This document shows positions 1 through 6,753 of a DNA stretch of 16,467 nucleotides, piece after piece. Source of the stretch: Clostridia bacterium (GTDB lineage: Bacteria > Bacillota > Clostridia > Oscillospirales > QAMX01). Below the pieces are notes generated by a model, which did no database searches, had not been told where the DNA came from, and worked only from the letters and a program-made list of their open reading frames with translations. The stretch spans positions 1 through 16,467 of the forward strand of contig JAFYNU010000366.1 of the NCBI GenBank assembly GCA_017547975.1, in the 5' to 3' direction. A program made the translations under genes and the position numbers. The first letter of the stretch is position 1. Every line of letters starts with the position of its first letter.

Positions 1-424
1 AGCCGCCCCGGAAACCCACCAGGAACGCAGGCTTGATGCCCTTGGTGGCGGCTTCGGCAGATCTGCCGTTGGAAAGAGCGGCAACGATAAGACCAAGCTT
101 ACCGGCGATGGCGGAAAGAACGGTACCACAGATGTAGGAAACAGCCATGGCGATGTTCTTCCAGGCTTCCTCGTTGGACCAGATGGGCTTGGGGAGGAAG
201 AACAGGATGAGAACGGCGATGATACCTGCAAAGATAGCAAGAATCTTGTATTCGCGTCTCATGAAGGTGTTGGCGCCGTCACGAATGAGACCGGCAACCT
301 CGGTGATGCGCTTGTTCTCCTGGGGCTGACGCTTTACCCAAACGTAAAGGTAAGCCGCGAAGAGGAACGCGATTACGGCAACCAGGAAGGAAAGACCGTA
401 AAACAGAGAAAGACTCGGGTTCAT
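1..424 (-). CDS. hppA: Membrane-bound ion-translocating pyrophosphatase, N-terminal part (runs off left edge)
   Basis: This integral membrane enzyme hydrolyses pyrophosphate and uses the energy to pump Na+ and/or H+ out of the cytoplasm. About 141 residues are visible of a family usually near 700 residues. After a first membrane helix (about residues 4-27) comes a cytoplasmic loop with IRDGANTFMRREYK, matching the family's typical I-x2-GA-x2-F-x2-REYK segment. A second helix follows, then a stretch ending in AFLVGFRGG, close to the AFRGG of other HppA proteins. The start ATG is at 424-422 and is preceded by CAAGGAGGGG at a spacing of 8. The residues that decide ion choice and K+ dependence lie outside the window, so Na+ versus H+ pumping cannot be told. 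The gene diverges from the esterase operon and has a long structured leader, described separately. Family identification is firm. Confidence 0.93.
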   Translation of the reverse strand, partial: MNPSLSLFYGLSFLVAVIAFLFAAYLYVWVKRQPQENKRITEVAGLIRDGANTFMRREYKILAIFAGIIAVLILFFLPKPIWSNEEAWKNIAMAVSYICGTVLSAIAGKLGLIVAALSNGRSAEAATKGIKPAFLVGFRGG

Positions 425-432
425 ATAAGAAA

Positions 433-471
433 CCCCTCCTTGAATGAAATATACGACGAAACAAGGAGGGG
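433..471 (-). promoter_or_regulatory. Perfect 10-bp hairpin sequestering the hppA ribosome binding site
   Basis: On the minus strand CCCCTCCTTG (471-462) is the exact complement of CAAGGAGGGG (442-433), with 19 nt between. The second arm is the hppA Shine-Dalgarno sequence, 8 nt before the start codon. When paired, the whole ribosome binding site is buried. Because of the symmetry the plus strand also shows an SD-like sequence, which I take to be a by-product. Confidence 0.65.
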
Positions 472-506
472 GAGTATGTATGAACATGATGCTATGCGAC
501 GGGCAT

Positions 507-540
507 AAAAAACAGGACCGTACCACACAAGGAAGGTCCC
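507..540 (-). terminator. Intrinsic terminator (attenuator) inside the hppA leader
   Basis: On the minus strand GGGACC (540-535) pairs with GGTCCT (519-514), with one G-U pair and a 15-nt loop. After one base comes a run of six T (512-507). It lies between the hppA promoter and the hppA start, so it can only act as a premature terminator. The stem is short, so efficiency is uncertain. Confidence 0.5.
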
Positions 541-621
541 GTCACCGCACATATCAATCGAAGATAAACCGAATCCGGGGATTCGGTGACAGACTCCACC
601 ACTTATTTCGACCGTCCAAAA

Positions 622-649
622 GGATAACACAGGGGGTATTCAAAGTCAA
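622..649 (-). promoter_or_regulatory. Probable sigma-A promoter of hppA
   Basis: On the minus strand TTGACT (649-644) and TTATCC (627-622) are separated by 16 bp. Transcription would start near 615, giving a leader of about 190 nt before the hppA start codon. The -35 is good, the -10 is weak and the spacer is one base short. This is the best candidate I see upstream of the structured leader. Confidence 0.5.
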
Positions 650-730
650 GATACGGCAAACAGGCTTTGCCAAATCTTATCCGCAAAGCAAACAAAATAT
701 GCCAAAATTTTACTGCCTTTGTTTTTTGTG

Positions 731-743
731 AAATTCGCAATTT
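731..743. repeat. Short inverted repeat just upstream of the esterase promoter, possible operator
   Basis: AAATT-CGC-AATTT forms a perfect 5-bp inverted repeat with a 3-bp centre, ending 4 bp before the -35 at 748. Its position suits an operator, but short A/T palindromes are common in such sequence and no regulator is encoded nearby. Confidence 0.25.
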
Positions 744-747
744 TCTA

Positions 748-776
748 TTGATACCCGGTTGATTTTGTGATACTAT
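748..776 (+). promoter_or_regulatory. Sigma-A-type promoter of the esterase/glycosidase/LCP operon
   Basis: TTGATA (748-753) and TACTAT (771-776) are separated by 17 bp. This predicts a start near 783 and a leader of about 38 nt before the ATG at 821. Confidence 0.75.
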
Positions 777-820
777 GTAAGACGTGATGTGATAAATGCA
801 AAAAGAGAAAGGATGTTTCC

Positions 821-1654
821 ATGAAATACACAATTGCCCCTAAAGACATTCACCCTCTGACCACCATGGCAGTGGACATTGTGTATAAGCAGGTGCCCGA
901 TTGGTATGGGCATGGGAACCGTACCTTATGTTTTGACCTGGTCAGGTCTCTGGGGGATGGTCCGAAGCCCCTGGTGATTTGGCTTGGAGGCGGTGCCTGG
1001 CAGGAAATGAACCAGCACGTTTACGTGCCGGAGCTGACGTATCTTGCGGAAAATGGTTATACCGTGGCGTCGGTGGAATATCGCACCAGTGAGAAGGCCA
1101 AATTCCCTGCGCAGATCGAGGACGTGAAGGCGGCTATTCGATATATCCGCGCCCATGCAAAGGAGTTTTGCGTGGATCCCGACAAAATTGCAATTATGGG
1201 AGAATCGGCCGGGGGACACCTGGCGTCTCTGGCGGGTGTTACCGGGGAAGAACGGCAGTTTGACGTGGGGGAAAACCTTGGCGAATCCAGTGCCGTGTCC
1301 TGTGTGGTGGATTGGTATGGTCCGGTGGACTTTGCCCAATTCGGAAGCGGAAACCCCATATCCCCCGAGTCTTTGTTGATGGGAGATACCGCAGAAAACG
1401 CCCCCGAAAAAGTCCGGGCGGTCAGCCCGGTAAGCTACGTATCCTCCAAAACGCCTCCTTTCCTGATCCTGCACGGCGATTCCGATCGGTTGGTTCCGGT
1501 GGAGCAGAGCCGGGAACTGTATGCCCTTCTGGAGGAAAACGGTGTGGAGGCTACCCTGGTGGAGCTTGCGGGTACCGACCACGGAGGTCCGGCATTTACC
1601 ACACCGGAAGTAAAACAAATTATTTTGGAATTTCTGAATTCCCATTTGAAATAA
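821..1654 (+). CDS. Alpha/beta hydrolase, carboxylesterase of the BD-FAE/acetylesterase type
   Basis: A 277-residue serine hydrolase that probably removes acyl groups (acetyl or feruloyl) from small carbohydrate or other esters. The oxyanion-hole segment LGGGAW is at about residues 55-60. The nucleophile elbow is GESAG with Ser129, the acid is probably Asp222 in HGDSD, and the histidine is His254 in TDHGG, so the catalytic triad is complete. There is no signal peptide, so it should act in the cytoplasm. The length is normal for the esterase/lipase group related to BD-FAE. The ATG at 821 has an AAAGGA site 7 nt upstream. The glycosidase-like gene follows after 18 bp with its own strong RBS, so the two are cotranscribed. 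Pairing with a glycosidase suggests debranching or deacylation of an imported glycan fragment, but the substrate is inferred. Confidence 0.9.
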   Translation: MKYTIAPKDIHPLTTMAVDIVYKQVPDWYGHGNRTLCFDLVRSLGDGPKPLVIWLGGGAWQEMNQHVYVPELTYLAENGYTVASVEYRTSEKAKFPAQIEDVKAAIRYIRAHAKEFCVDPDKIAIMGESAGGHLASLAGVTGEERQFDVGENLGESSAVSCVVDWYGPVDFAQFGSGNPISPESLLMGDTAENAPEKVRAVSPVSYVSSKTPPFLILHGDSDRLVPVEQSRELYALLEENGVEATLVELAGTDHGGPAFTTPEVKQIILEFLNSHLK

Positions 1655-1672
1655 ATCAAAGGAGGAAATGCC

Positions 1673-3697
1673 ATGAAAATTCCTTCTCCCTTCTTGCCGG
1701 TTCGGGCAGAAACCAATGAGCTTTCCCATACCGTATACGTGTTGGATCGAGCCTATACCTTTGGTCCGGACGGACTATTGACCTCGGTGGTATCCCAGGG
1801 GCGGGAACTTTTGACGGGTCCCATGCGTCTTGTGATAGAGGAAGATGGGGAAGCGGGGGTATGGGATGACAATTACCCCGAGAATGAAAGCGAAAGCTTT
1901 ATTCAGCGGCGCACCGATGAGGAGGTTGTAATCTGCGGAGCCAAGCAGACCGACCGCTTTATTGTGGATACCGCAAGCACAGTGGATTACGACGGCAACG
2001 TGGATATTTCCCTGAAGCTCATGACCCGGGGAAAGACCGTAGCCCAGGTGTTTGGCATTGCCGACACCAAACCGTTTCTTTATAAACTGGATCGCCTGTG
2101 GCTGGAAATTCCCCTTAAAGCGGAGGCAGTTCCCCTCTTTACCATGTATCCCGACGGGGATATGTACCTGGAAGATGGCAATATCCGGGAAAAATCCACC
2201 ACCTCCATGAGCGGACGCCTGCCGGAACTTTCGGCGGCGATGCCCTTCAAGGCCCTTTTGTGGTTGGGCAACGATGCCCGTGGGCTCGGTTGGTACGCCG
2301 AAAACGACCGGAACTGGCAACCGGAAGATCCGGACCGTGCTATGGAACTGGTACGGGATGGCGAAACGTTACTTCTTCGGGTGCGGCTGCTGGACAGCCA
2401 CCCAAAGACCTGGAAGGAAGATTATGCGAAGGGATCTGATCTCTATCGTCCTATCTCCTTCTCCTTTGGCTTCCATGCAACGCCGGTGAAGCCCTTCCCC
2501 AAACAGCCCTACCTGCACAATGCCCTGCACATCGACTGCGGCATCAAGGTGAAGGGCAATTATATCGACTTTTTTGCCGACGAAAACCGCTATGACCGCC
2601 TGGTGGAAAAGGGGGTAACCACCCTGATCCTCCATGAAAAGTGGAATAAGTCCCAAAACTGGTTTGAGCTTTCGGAATTCACCCGGCATCAGCTGACCAC
2701 CATTGTGGAGGAATGCCACAAGCGGGGCATCAAGGTATTGACCTATTTTGGCTACGAGATTTCCTCCATGGCTCCCGTGTGGGCTGATCTTTCGGAGGAG
2801 GTCGTCATGCGTACCCCCGGAACCTGGCAGGGGGGCTGGTGGCGTGTCCCCTTCCAACGGGACTACCGGGTGTGCTACAACAGCCGGTATGCCGACCTGT
2901 TCATCAATGGTATTGCCAACATCATGGATAGCTGTCATATCGACGGCATCTATTTGGATGGGACAGCCCAACCGGTGATCTGCTACAGCACCGAACACGG
3001 ATGCGGTTGGCACGACGAGGAGGGGAATCTGCACGGTACCTACGGCATCCACGCTATCCGGGAGATGTTCAAGCGTCTTTACGACGTGGTGACCTCCCGG
3101 GGCGGGATGATCAACGTACACTTCTTCGGTTGCGTCAACTTCACCGCTCTGCCCTATATTCACCAGACCTGGTATGGGGAAAACCTGCAGTTCAGCCTGA
3201 TGAAGGGGAGCACCGCCGACATGGCCCTGGATTATTTCCGGGCGGAATACACCGGACGCAACATGGGGGTGCCGGTGGAATTCATCGCCTACGAAAATCG
3301 TCCCTACTGGACCTTTGAAAATGCGGTGGCCTGTTCCATTCTCCACGGTATCCTGCCCCGTCCCAACGATATCCGTCATCCTCTGGACCTGATGAGCGAT
3401 ATTTGGCGGGTGTTCGATGCCTTCCCCATCGCCCAATCGGAATGGTGCCCCTACTATCAAAACAACGTGACCGCCGACTGCGAAAAGGTCAAGGTCAGTT
3501 ATTACCGCTATACCACCCTTTCGGGAAAGGTACAGCTTTTGGCGTTTGCGGTGAACATTGCCGCCGCCCCGGTGGAAAAGGTTACCCTTTCCTTCGGGGA
3601 AACGGTAACCGCCGCCACCGACATGACAGCCCACGAGGAGATCGGATTCACCTTCGACCTGCCCGCCTACGGCTATCGCATTCTGTTTGTTGAATAG
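1673..3697 (+). CDS. Putative glycoside hydrolase, DUF6067/GH123-like TIM-barrel protein
   Basis: A cytoplasmic protein of 674 residues without a signal peptide. The first 270 or so residues look like a beta-rich domain with many Trp and Asp residues. A barrel-like region follows: HEKWNKSQNW (from His321), KVLTYFGYEISSMAPVW, CYNSRYADLFINGIANIMD, then IDGIYLDGTA with Asp424 and Asp429 at the end of a predicted beta strand. The last 70 residues look like a small beta domain. The pattern of an aromatic-rich barrel with DGxYxDGT recalls bacterial proteins annotated as DUF6067 or GH123-like glycosidases. This assignment is from memory of the family, and I know no activity for it. Asp424, Asp429 and Glu322 are candidate catalytic or sugar-binding acids. 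The ATG at 1673 follows AAAGGAGG. The LCP gene begins 8 bp after the stop, with its SD overlapping the stop codon. Confidence 0.75.
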   Translation: MKIPSPFLPVRAETNELSHTVYVLDRAYTFGPDGLLTSVVSQGRELLTGPMRLVIEEDGEAGVWDDNYPENESESFIQRRTDEEVVICGAKQTDRFIVDTASTVDYDGNVDISLKLMTRGKTVAQVFGIADTKPFLYKLDRLWLEIPLKAEAVPLFTMYPDGDMYLEDGNIREKSTTSMSGRLPELSAAMPFKALLWLGNDARGLGWYAENDRNWQPEDPDRAMELVRDGETLLLRVRLLDSHPKTWKEDYAKGSDLYRPISFSFGFHATPVKPFPKQPYLHNALHIDCGIKVKGNYIDFFADENRYDRLVEKGVTTLILHEKWNKSQNWFELSEFTRHQLTTIVEECHKRGIKVLTYFGYEISSMAPVWADLSEEVVMRTPGTWQGGWWRVPFQRDYRVCYNSRYADLFINGIANIMDSCHIDGIYLDGTAQPVICYSTEHGCGWHDEEGNLHGTYGIHAIREMFKRLYDVVTSRGGMINVHFFGCVNFTALPYIHQTWYGENLQFSLMKGSTADMALDYFRAEYTGRNMGVPVEFIAYENRPYWTFENAVACSILHGILPRPNDIRHPLDLMSDIWRVFDAFPIAQSEWCPYYQNNVTADCEKVKVSYYRYTTLSGKVQLLAFAVNIAAAPVEKVTLSFGETVTAATDMTAHEEIGFTFDLPAYGYRILFVE

Positions 3698-3705
3698 GAG
3701 AAGAT

Positions 3706-5208
3706 ATGAGAAGAAAGAAAAAGACTTTGAAAAAGATGATTCCCAGCGTGATCCTCTTTGTGGTTTTGTTGGCGGTAATGGCTTGGTTTGTGATCGGACT
3801 TTTCAATACCAACTTGGTGCCCGAAAAGTATCTTTTGATCCTGGCCGGTGTGTTCTATGTTCTGGCGGTGGTGATTCTGTTTTTAACACTGAATCCCGAA
3901 CGCAGGGGTGCCTTTATCACCGGCATCGTGCTGAGCGTAGTGATGGTGGGTGGTATGGCATTTGCCAATGGCTACATCAAAAAGGGTGTAAATACCCTGG
4001 AAAAGATTACCGGATCCCAAATGTCTGTGGCCGACATGGGAATCTACGTTCGCTCGGAAGATTTGTCTGTGGATATTTTGGATGCCGCAGACTACACGTT
4101 CGGCATCATAGCGGAGATGGATCGGGAAAATACCGATGCCATGTTGGAGAAAATGGCGGAGACCTTAGGAAAAGAACCGGCTACCCAATCCTATGGTGAT
4201 ATTACCGAAGTGATGGAAGCTCTGCTGACCACCCGGGAGGTGGAGGCCATTGTAATCAACAGTGCCTTCCTGGGCATTTGCGAGGAAATGGAAGAGTATG
4301 CCGATATCAGGAGCCGGATACACGCCATTCTGTCGGAGCATATTGAGGTGCCGCTGGATACCTCCGGCAATGGTGAGAGCTTTGAAAATGATCCGGAACA
4401 GATCATCGATACCCAAACCTACGATGACGTATTTACCATGTATATCAGCGGTATCGATACCTACGGAAAGCTGAGCACCACCAGCCGGAGTGACGTGAAT
4501 ATCGTCGCGACCGTCAATACCAAGACGCGGCAGGTTCTTTTGGTGTCCATTCCCCGGGATGCCTACGTGGCTACCACTGTGTCAAACGGAGTTCCCGACA
4601 AGCTGACCAATGCCGGGATCTATGGAATCAATTGTAGCAAGGGAACCCTGGAGCGGATCTATCAGACCAAGATCGATTACTACTTCCGGGTCAACTTCAG
4701 CGGATTTGAGGACATTATTGATGCCCTGGGCGGCATTACGGTGGAATCCCCGGCGGCATTCACCAGCCGAGTGAATGGACATTACTTCAAAAAGGGTGAG
4801 AATAAGCTTAACGGCGAAAATGCTCTCGCCTTCGTGAGAGAGCGTAAAGCTTTTGCGGATGGGGACCATCAACGTGGCAGAAATCAGATGACCATGGTGA
4901 AGGCTGTTATGCAGAAGGCCATGAGTCCTGCTATCTTGACCGGGTATACCGATCTGATGAACAGTGTAGCCGACAGCTTTGAGACCAGCATGCCCTACGA
5001 AGTCATTGCAGAACTGGTAAAGATGCAACTGGAGGAGGGGGGCAGCTGGAACATTCAGACCTATAGTGTCAGTGGTACCGGGGCCAGCAAAAAGCCCTAC
5101 TCACAGAAGGGCAATGCCTACGTTATGGATATCGACTATAGTACCGTGGATACTGCCATTGCCAAAATGAATCAGGTCAAAAACGGCGAAATCCTACAAG
5201 CTGAATAA
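3706..5208 (+). CDS. LytR-CpsA-Psr (LCP) family wall glycopolymer transferase with extended N-terminus
   Basis: LCP proteins sit in the membrane and move glycopolymers from a lipid carrier to peptidoglycan on the cell surface. This one has 500 residues. A Lys/Arg-rich N-terminus precedes three predicted membrane helices (about 13-33, 40-60 and 68-86). An extracellular region of about 140 residues follows, then the LCP domain from about residue 250. Family motifs are present: SRSD with Asp263, SIPRD with Arg284 and Asp285, RERKAF from Arg378, and GDHQRGRNQ with Asp387, Arg390, Arg392 and Gln394. The three-helix N-terminus and extra domain resemble CpsA-type members rather than short LytR forms. 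The start ATG at 3706 has TAGGAGA overlapping the upstream stop codon. It is the last gene of its operon and is followed by a strong terminator. Why a surface enzyme is cotranscribed with two cytoplasmic hydrolases is not clear. Confidence 0.93.
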   Translation: MRRKKKTLKKMIPSVILFVVLLAVMAWFVIGLFNTNLVPEKYLLILAGVFYVLAVVILFLTLNPERRGAFITGIVLSVVMVGGMAFANGYIKKGVNTLEKITGSQMSVADMGIYVRSEDLSVDILDAADYTFGIIAEMDRENTDAMLEKMAETLGKEPATQSYGDITEVMEALLTTREVEAIVINSAFLGICEEMEEYADIRSRIHAILSEHIEVPLDTSGNGESFENDPEQIIDTQTYDDVFTMYISGIDTYGKLSTTSRSDVNIVATVNTKTRQVLLVSIPRDAYVATTVSNGVPDKLTNAGIYGINCSKGTLERIYQTKIDYYFRVNFSGFEDIIDALGGITVESPAAFTSRVNGHYFKKGENKLNGENALAFVRERKAFADGDHQRGRNQMTMVKAVMQKAMSPAILTGYTDLMNSVADSFETSMPYEVIAELVKMQLEEGGSWNIQTYSVSGTGASKKPYSQKGNAYVMDIDYSTVDTAIAKMNQVKNGEILQAE

Positions 5209-5218
5209 CACCGCACGC

Positions 5219-5248
5219 TACCGGGGCAAATATTGCCCCGGTATTTTT
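5219..5248 (+). terminator. Strong intrinsic terminator after the LCP gene
   Basis: TACCGGGGCAA (5219-5229) and TTGCCCCGGTA (5233-5243) form a perfect 11-bp stem with an ATA loop, followed directly by TTTTT. It ends the esterase operon 10 bp after the LCP stop codon. Confidence 0.95.
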
Positions 5249-5306
5249 CGATTAAGTATATACGCATAGTAAAATTATAACAATTAGTAGAATGCTGGGT
5301 TGGCTC

Positions 5307-5335
5307 TTGCAAAAGGGGGAAAGGACGTATATAAT
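5307..5335 (+). promoter_or_regulatory. Sigma-A promoter of the LytTR regulator gene
   Basis: TTGCAA (5307-5312) and a perfect TATAAT (5330-5335) are separated by 17 bp, predicting a start near 5342. This rules out in-frame starts near 5300 for the regulator and supports the GTG at 5366. A single LytTR-like half-site, ACAATTAGT, lies at 5280-5288 without a clear partner. Confidence 0.8.
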
Positions 5336-5365
5336 AAAGAAAAGCATACGAAGGGAGAGGGGCCT

Positions 5366-6067
5366 GTGAGATGGAGAATTGCCATTGCGGATGACGATGG
5401 GGCAATTTGTGCTGACCTGGCGTCCCAGGTGGAAGCCTGGGGACGAGAGGCAGGGATAGCCCTGGAGGTCCGGTCCTTTCCGTCGGCGGAGGCGTTGCTG
5501 TTTGACATGGGGGACGAGGGGCCCTTTGACATTCTGCTTTTGGATGTGGAAATGGGTGGTATGTCGGGTCTGGAGCTTGCCGGGGAAATCCGGAAGGGTG
5601 ACAGACGGTGCGAGATCGTGTTCGTTACCTCACATTATGAACTGGCGGGAGCGGGGTACGAAGTGGATGCCCTGCATTATCTGATGAAGCCGGTCAAGAA
5701 GGAAAAACTGACCGCAGTTCTCCACAAGGCGGTGCGAAAACTGTCGGTCAAGCCCAAAACGGTGTTGGTTACGGCAGAGGGGGAGATCCTGCGTTTGCCG
5801 GTGGAGGAGATTCTCTACGTAGAAGCCTTCCTTCATTACATTGAGATCCATACCGAAACCCGGAAATACCGCATAAAGGATTCCATTGCCGCCTTTGCTG
5901 AAAAGCTGGGCCCCGGCTTTTTCCGGACCCACCGCTCCTACCTGGTGAATCTGTTGCGTGTGACCCGCATTGCCCGCACCGGTGTGACGGTGGAGGGGGG
6001 GAGCGAGATCCCCCTGGCTCGGGGTAAGTATGACGAGGTCAACCGGGCGTATATCGAAAGAAACTGA
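5366..6067 (+). CDS. LytTR-family DNA-binding response regulator
   Basis: A 233-residue two-domain regulator. The receiver domain (about 1-125) has the acidic pocket DDD (9-11), the phosphoacceptor Asp60 in LLLDVEMGGMSG, Thr88 and Lys108 in MKPV. The LytTR domain (about 130-230) has EEILYVEAFLHYIEIHT, FFRTHRSYLVNL and IPLARGKYDEV, the usual signature of AgrA/LytR-type DNA-binding modules. The GTG at 5366 is chosen because GGGAGAGG lies 5 nt upstream, the receiver begins at once (RWRIAIADDD), and the longer reading frame from 5300 begins upstream of the promoter's -10. The kinase gene follows after 5 bp. A tandem site matching the LytTR consensus lies upstream of the exporter genes at 6724-6753 and is the likely target. 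Confidence 0.94.
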   Translation: MRWRIAIADDDGAICADLASQVEAWGREAGIALEVRSFPSAEALLFDMGDEGPFDILLLDVEMGGMSGLELAGEIRKGDRRCEIVFVTSHYELAGAGYEVDALHYLMKPVKKEKLTAVLHKAVRKLSVKPKTVLVTAEGEILRLPVEEILYVEAFLHYIEIHTETRKYRIKDSIAAFAEKLGPGFFRTHRSYLVNLLRVTRIARTGVTVEGGSEIPLARGKYDEVNRAYIERN

Positions 6068-6072
6068 TCGTT

Positions 6073-6720
6073 ATGAGAAAAAGTACCTATTTGAAATTGG
6101 TTCGCTACCAGACCGAGCAATCGGAGCGCCACCTGCGGGAGGTGCGCAGTATCCACGGAGAAATGAGGGGCTATAAGCACGATTTTCACCATCATCTCCA
6201 GACCCTGAAGGGTCAGTTGGAAGCTGGGGAGGTGGAGCGTGCCCTGGCGTATATCACCGAACTTGATGAAAAGCTCACCCACGTGGATGCCCTCATCAAA
6301 ACCGGCAACGTAGCTCTGGACGCTATTCTTTCGGCCAAGCTGTCCCAGGCCAAGGAGGAGGGGATTCCGGTGACCATCAAGGCCAACGTGCCCGAAGGGT
6401 TGACCCTGAGCGACGTGGAATTGAGCATTGTGGTGGGCAATCTCCTGGATAATGCCATCGAAGCATGTCGGGAAGCGGAGGAAAAATTCCTTCGTATTTA
6501 CATGGGTATAAAGGGGAACATGCTCTATTTTTCCATGCTCAACGCCGCCGGGAAAAAGCAGAGGAAACAGGGGAGCCTGTTTGCCAGCCGCAAGGAGGGC
6601 CTTCACGGGTTTGGGCTTCGTCGGGCGGAGGCGATTTTGGAAAAACACGGGGGCTGGGTTAAATATAACAGCGAAGAAGGCTCCTTTACCTCGGAATTTT
6701 TGGTTCCCGTCATCAACTGA
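6073..6720 (+). CDS. GHKL (HPK10-type) sensor histidine kinase lacking any membrane domain
   Basis: A kinase of 215 residues that should phosphorylate the regulator encoded just upstream. An N-terminal charged helix (1-33) leads into the phosphoacceptor segment YKHDFHHHLQ, with His36 as the probable phosphorylated residue. The Asn usual four residues after it is His here. The ATP-binding domain has the N-box GNLLDNAIEAC (Asn123, Asn127) and the G-box HGFGL (178-182). Typical AgrC-like members have five to seven membrane helices before this core. Here there are none, and the preceding stop at 6067 leaves no room for them. The start ATG has only a weak RBS, so translation is probably coupled to the regulator gene. 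It may sense a cytoplasmic signal or depend on a partner protein such as the adjacent exporter; this is inference. Confidence 0.9.
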   Translation: MRKSTYLKLVRYQTEQSERHLREVRSIHGEMRGYKHDFHHHLQTLKGQLEAGEVERALAYITELDEKLTHVDALIKTGNVALDAILSAKLSQAKEEGIPVTIKANVPEGLTLSDVELSIVVGNLLDNAIEACREAEEKFLRIYMGIKGNMLYFSMLNAAGKKQRKQGSLFASRKEGLHGFGLRRAEAILEKHGGWVKYNSEEGSFTSEFLVPVIN

Positions 6721-6723
6721 ACT

Positions 6724-6753
6724 GCAATTCGTGCACCCTGAATGACAATTGGT
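6724..6753 (+). promoter_or_regulatory. Predicted LytTR regulator binding site (tandem direct repeat) upstream of the ABC exporter genes
   Basis: GCAATTCGT (6724-6732) and ACAATTGGT (6745-6753) are 9-bp direct repeats with 12 bp between them, a 21-bp period or two helical turns. The published LytTR consensus is WMMGTTNRK in pairs 12-13 bp apart. The second copy differs from it only by A for G at position four, the first by that base and position one. The wider repeat CAATT-S-GTGCAC extends to 6757. It ends 5 bp before the expected -35, the classic place for LytTR activators. Confidence 0.65.

Larger units (their letters stand above)
425..615 (-). promoter_or_regulatory. Structured 5' leader of hppA, candidate riboswitch or attenuator
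   Basis: This region, 425-820 being the only gene-free stretch over 300 bp, holds several RNA structures on the minus strand. An 8-bp hairpin with a 4-nt loop spans 587-568 (arms ACCGAATC and GATTCGGT). GTCACC (590-585) can instead pair with GGTGAC (546-541), which uses the first three bases of that hairpin, so the two folds exclude each other. An intrinsic terminator (540-507) and an SD-masking helix (471-433) follow in order. That arrangement is typical of ligand-sensing leaders. Na+ riboswitches (formerly the DUF1646 motif) are known to control sodium-related genes and would suit hppA, but I cannot match the consensus by eye, so the ligand is unassigned. Positions 650-747 hold only A/T-rich sequence and a short dyad (GGCAAA 655-660, TTTGCC 666-671). 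Confidence 0.5.

Noticed and set aside
480..731. Plus-strand frame of 83 codons from ATG 480, preceded by AAGGAGGGGG at a good distance
   Set aside because: The SD is the other arm of the hppA RBS hairpin, the frame is antisense to the leader, no promoter lies before it and the product is a basic, low-complexity-looking sequence with no recognisable features.
926..1729. Long minus-strand open frame (267 codons) opposite the esterase gene
   Set aside because: It is a mirror of a gene with a complete catalytic triad and good RBS, caused by GC-biased codon use; it has no RBS and no recognisable motif.
2369..3634. Minus-strand open frame of 421 codons opposite the glycosidase-like gene
   Set aside because: The plus-strand frame has a strong RBS, operon spacing and coherent barrel motifs. 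The minus frame is rich in His, Gly and Val in the way typical of antisense shadows.
5300..5365. Extended N-terminus for the LytTR regulator starting at TTG 5300
   Set aside because: It begins upstream of the promoter -35 at 5307, and the receiver domain starts just after the GTG at 5366, which has an RBS.
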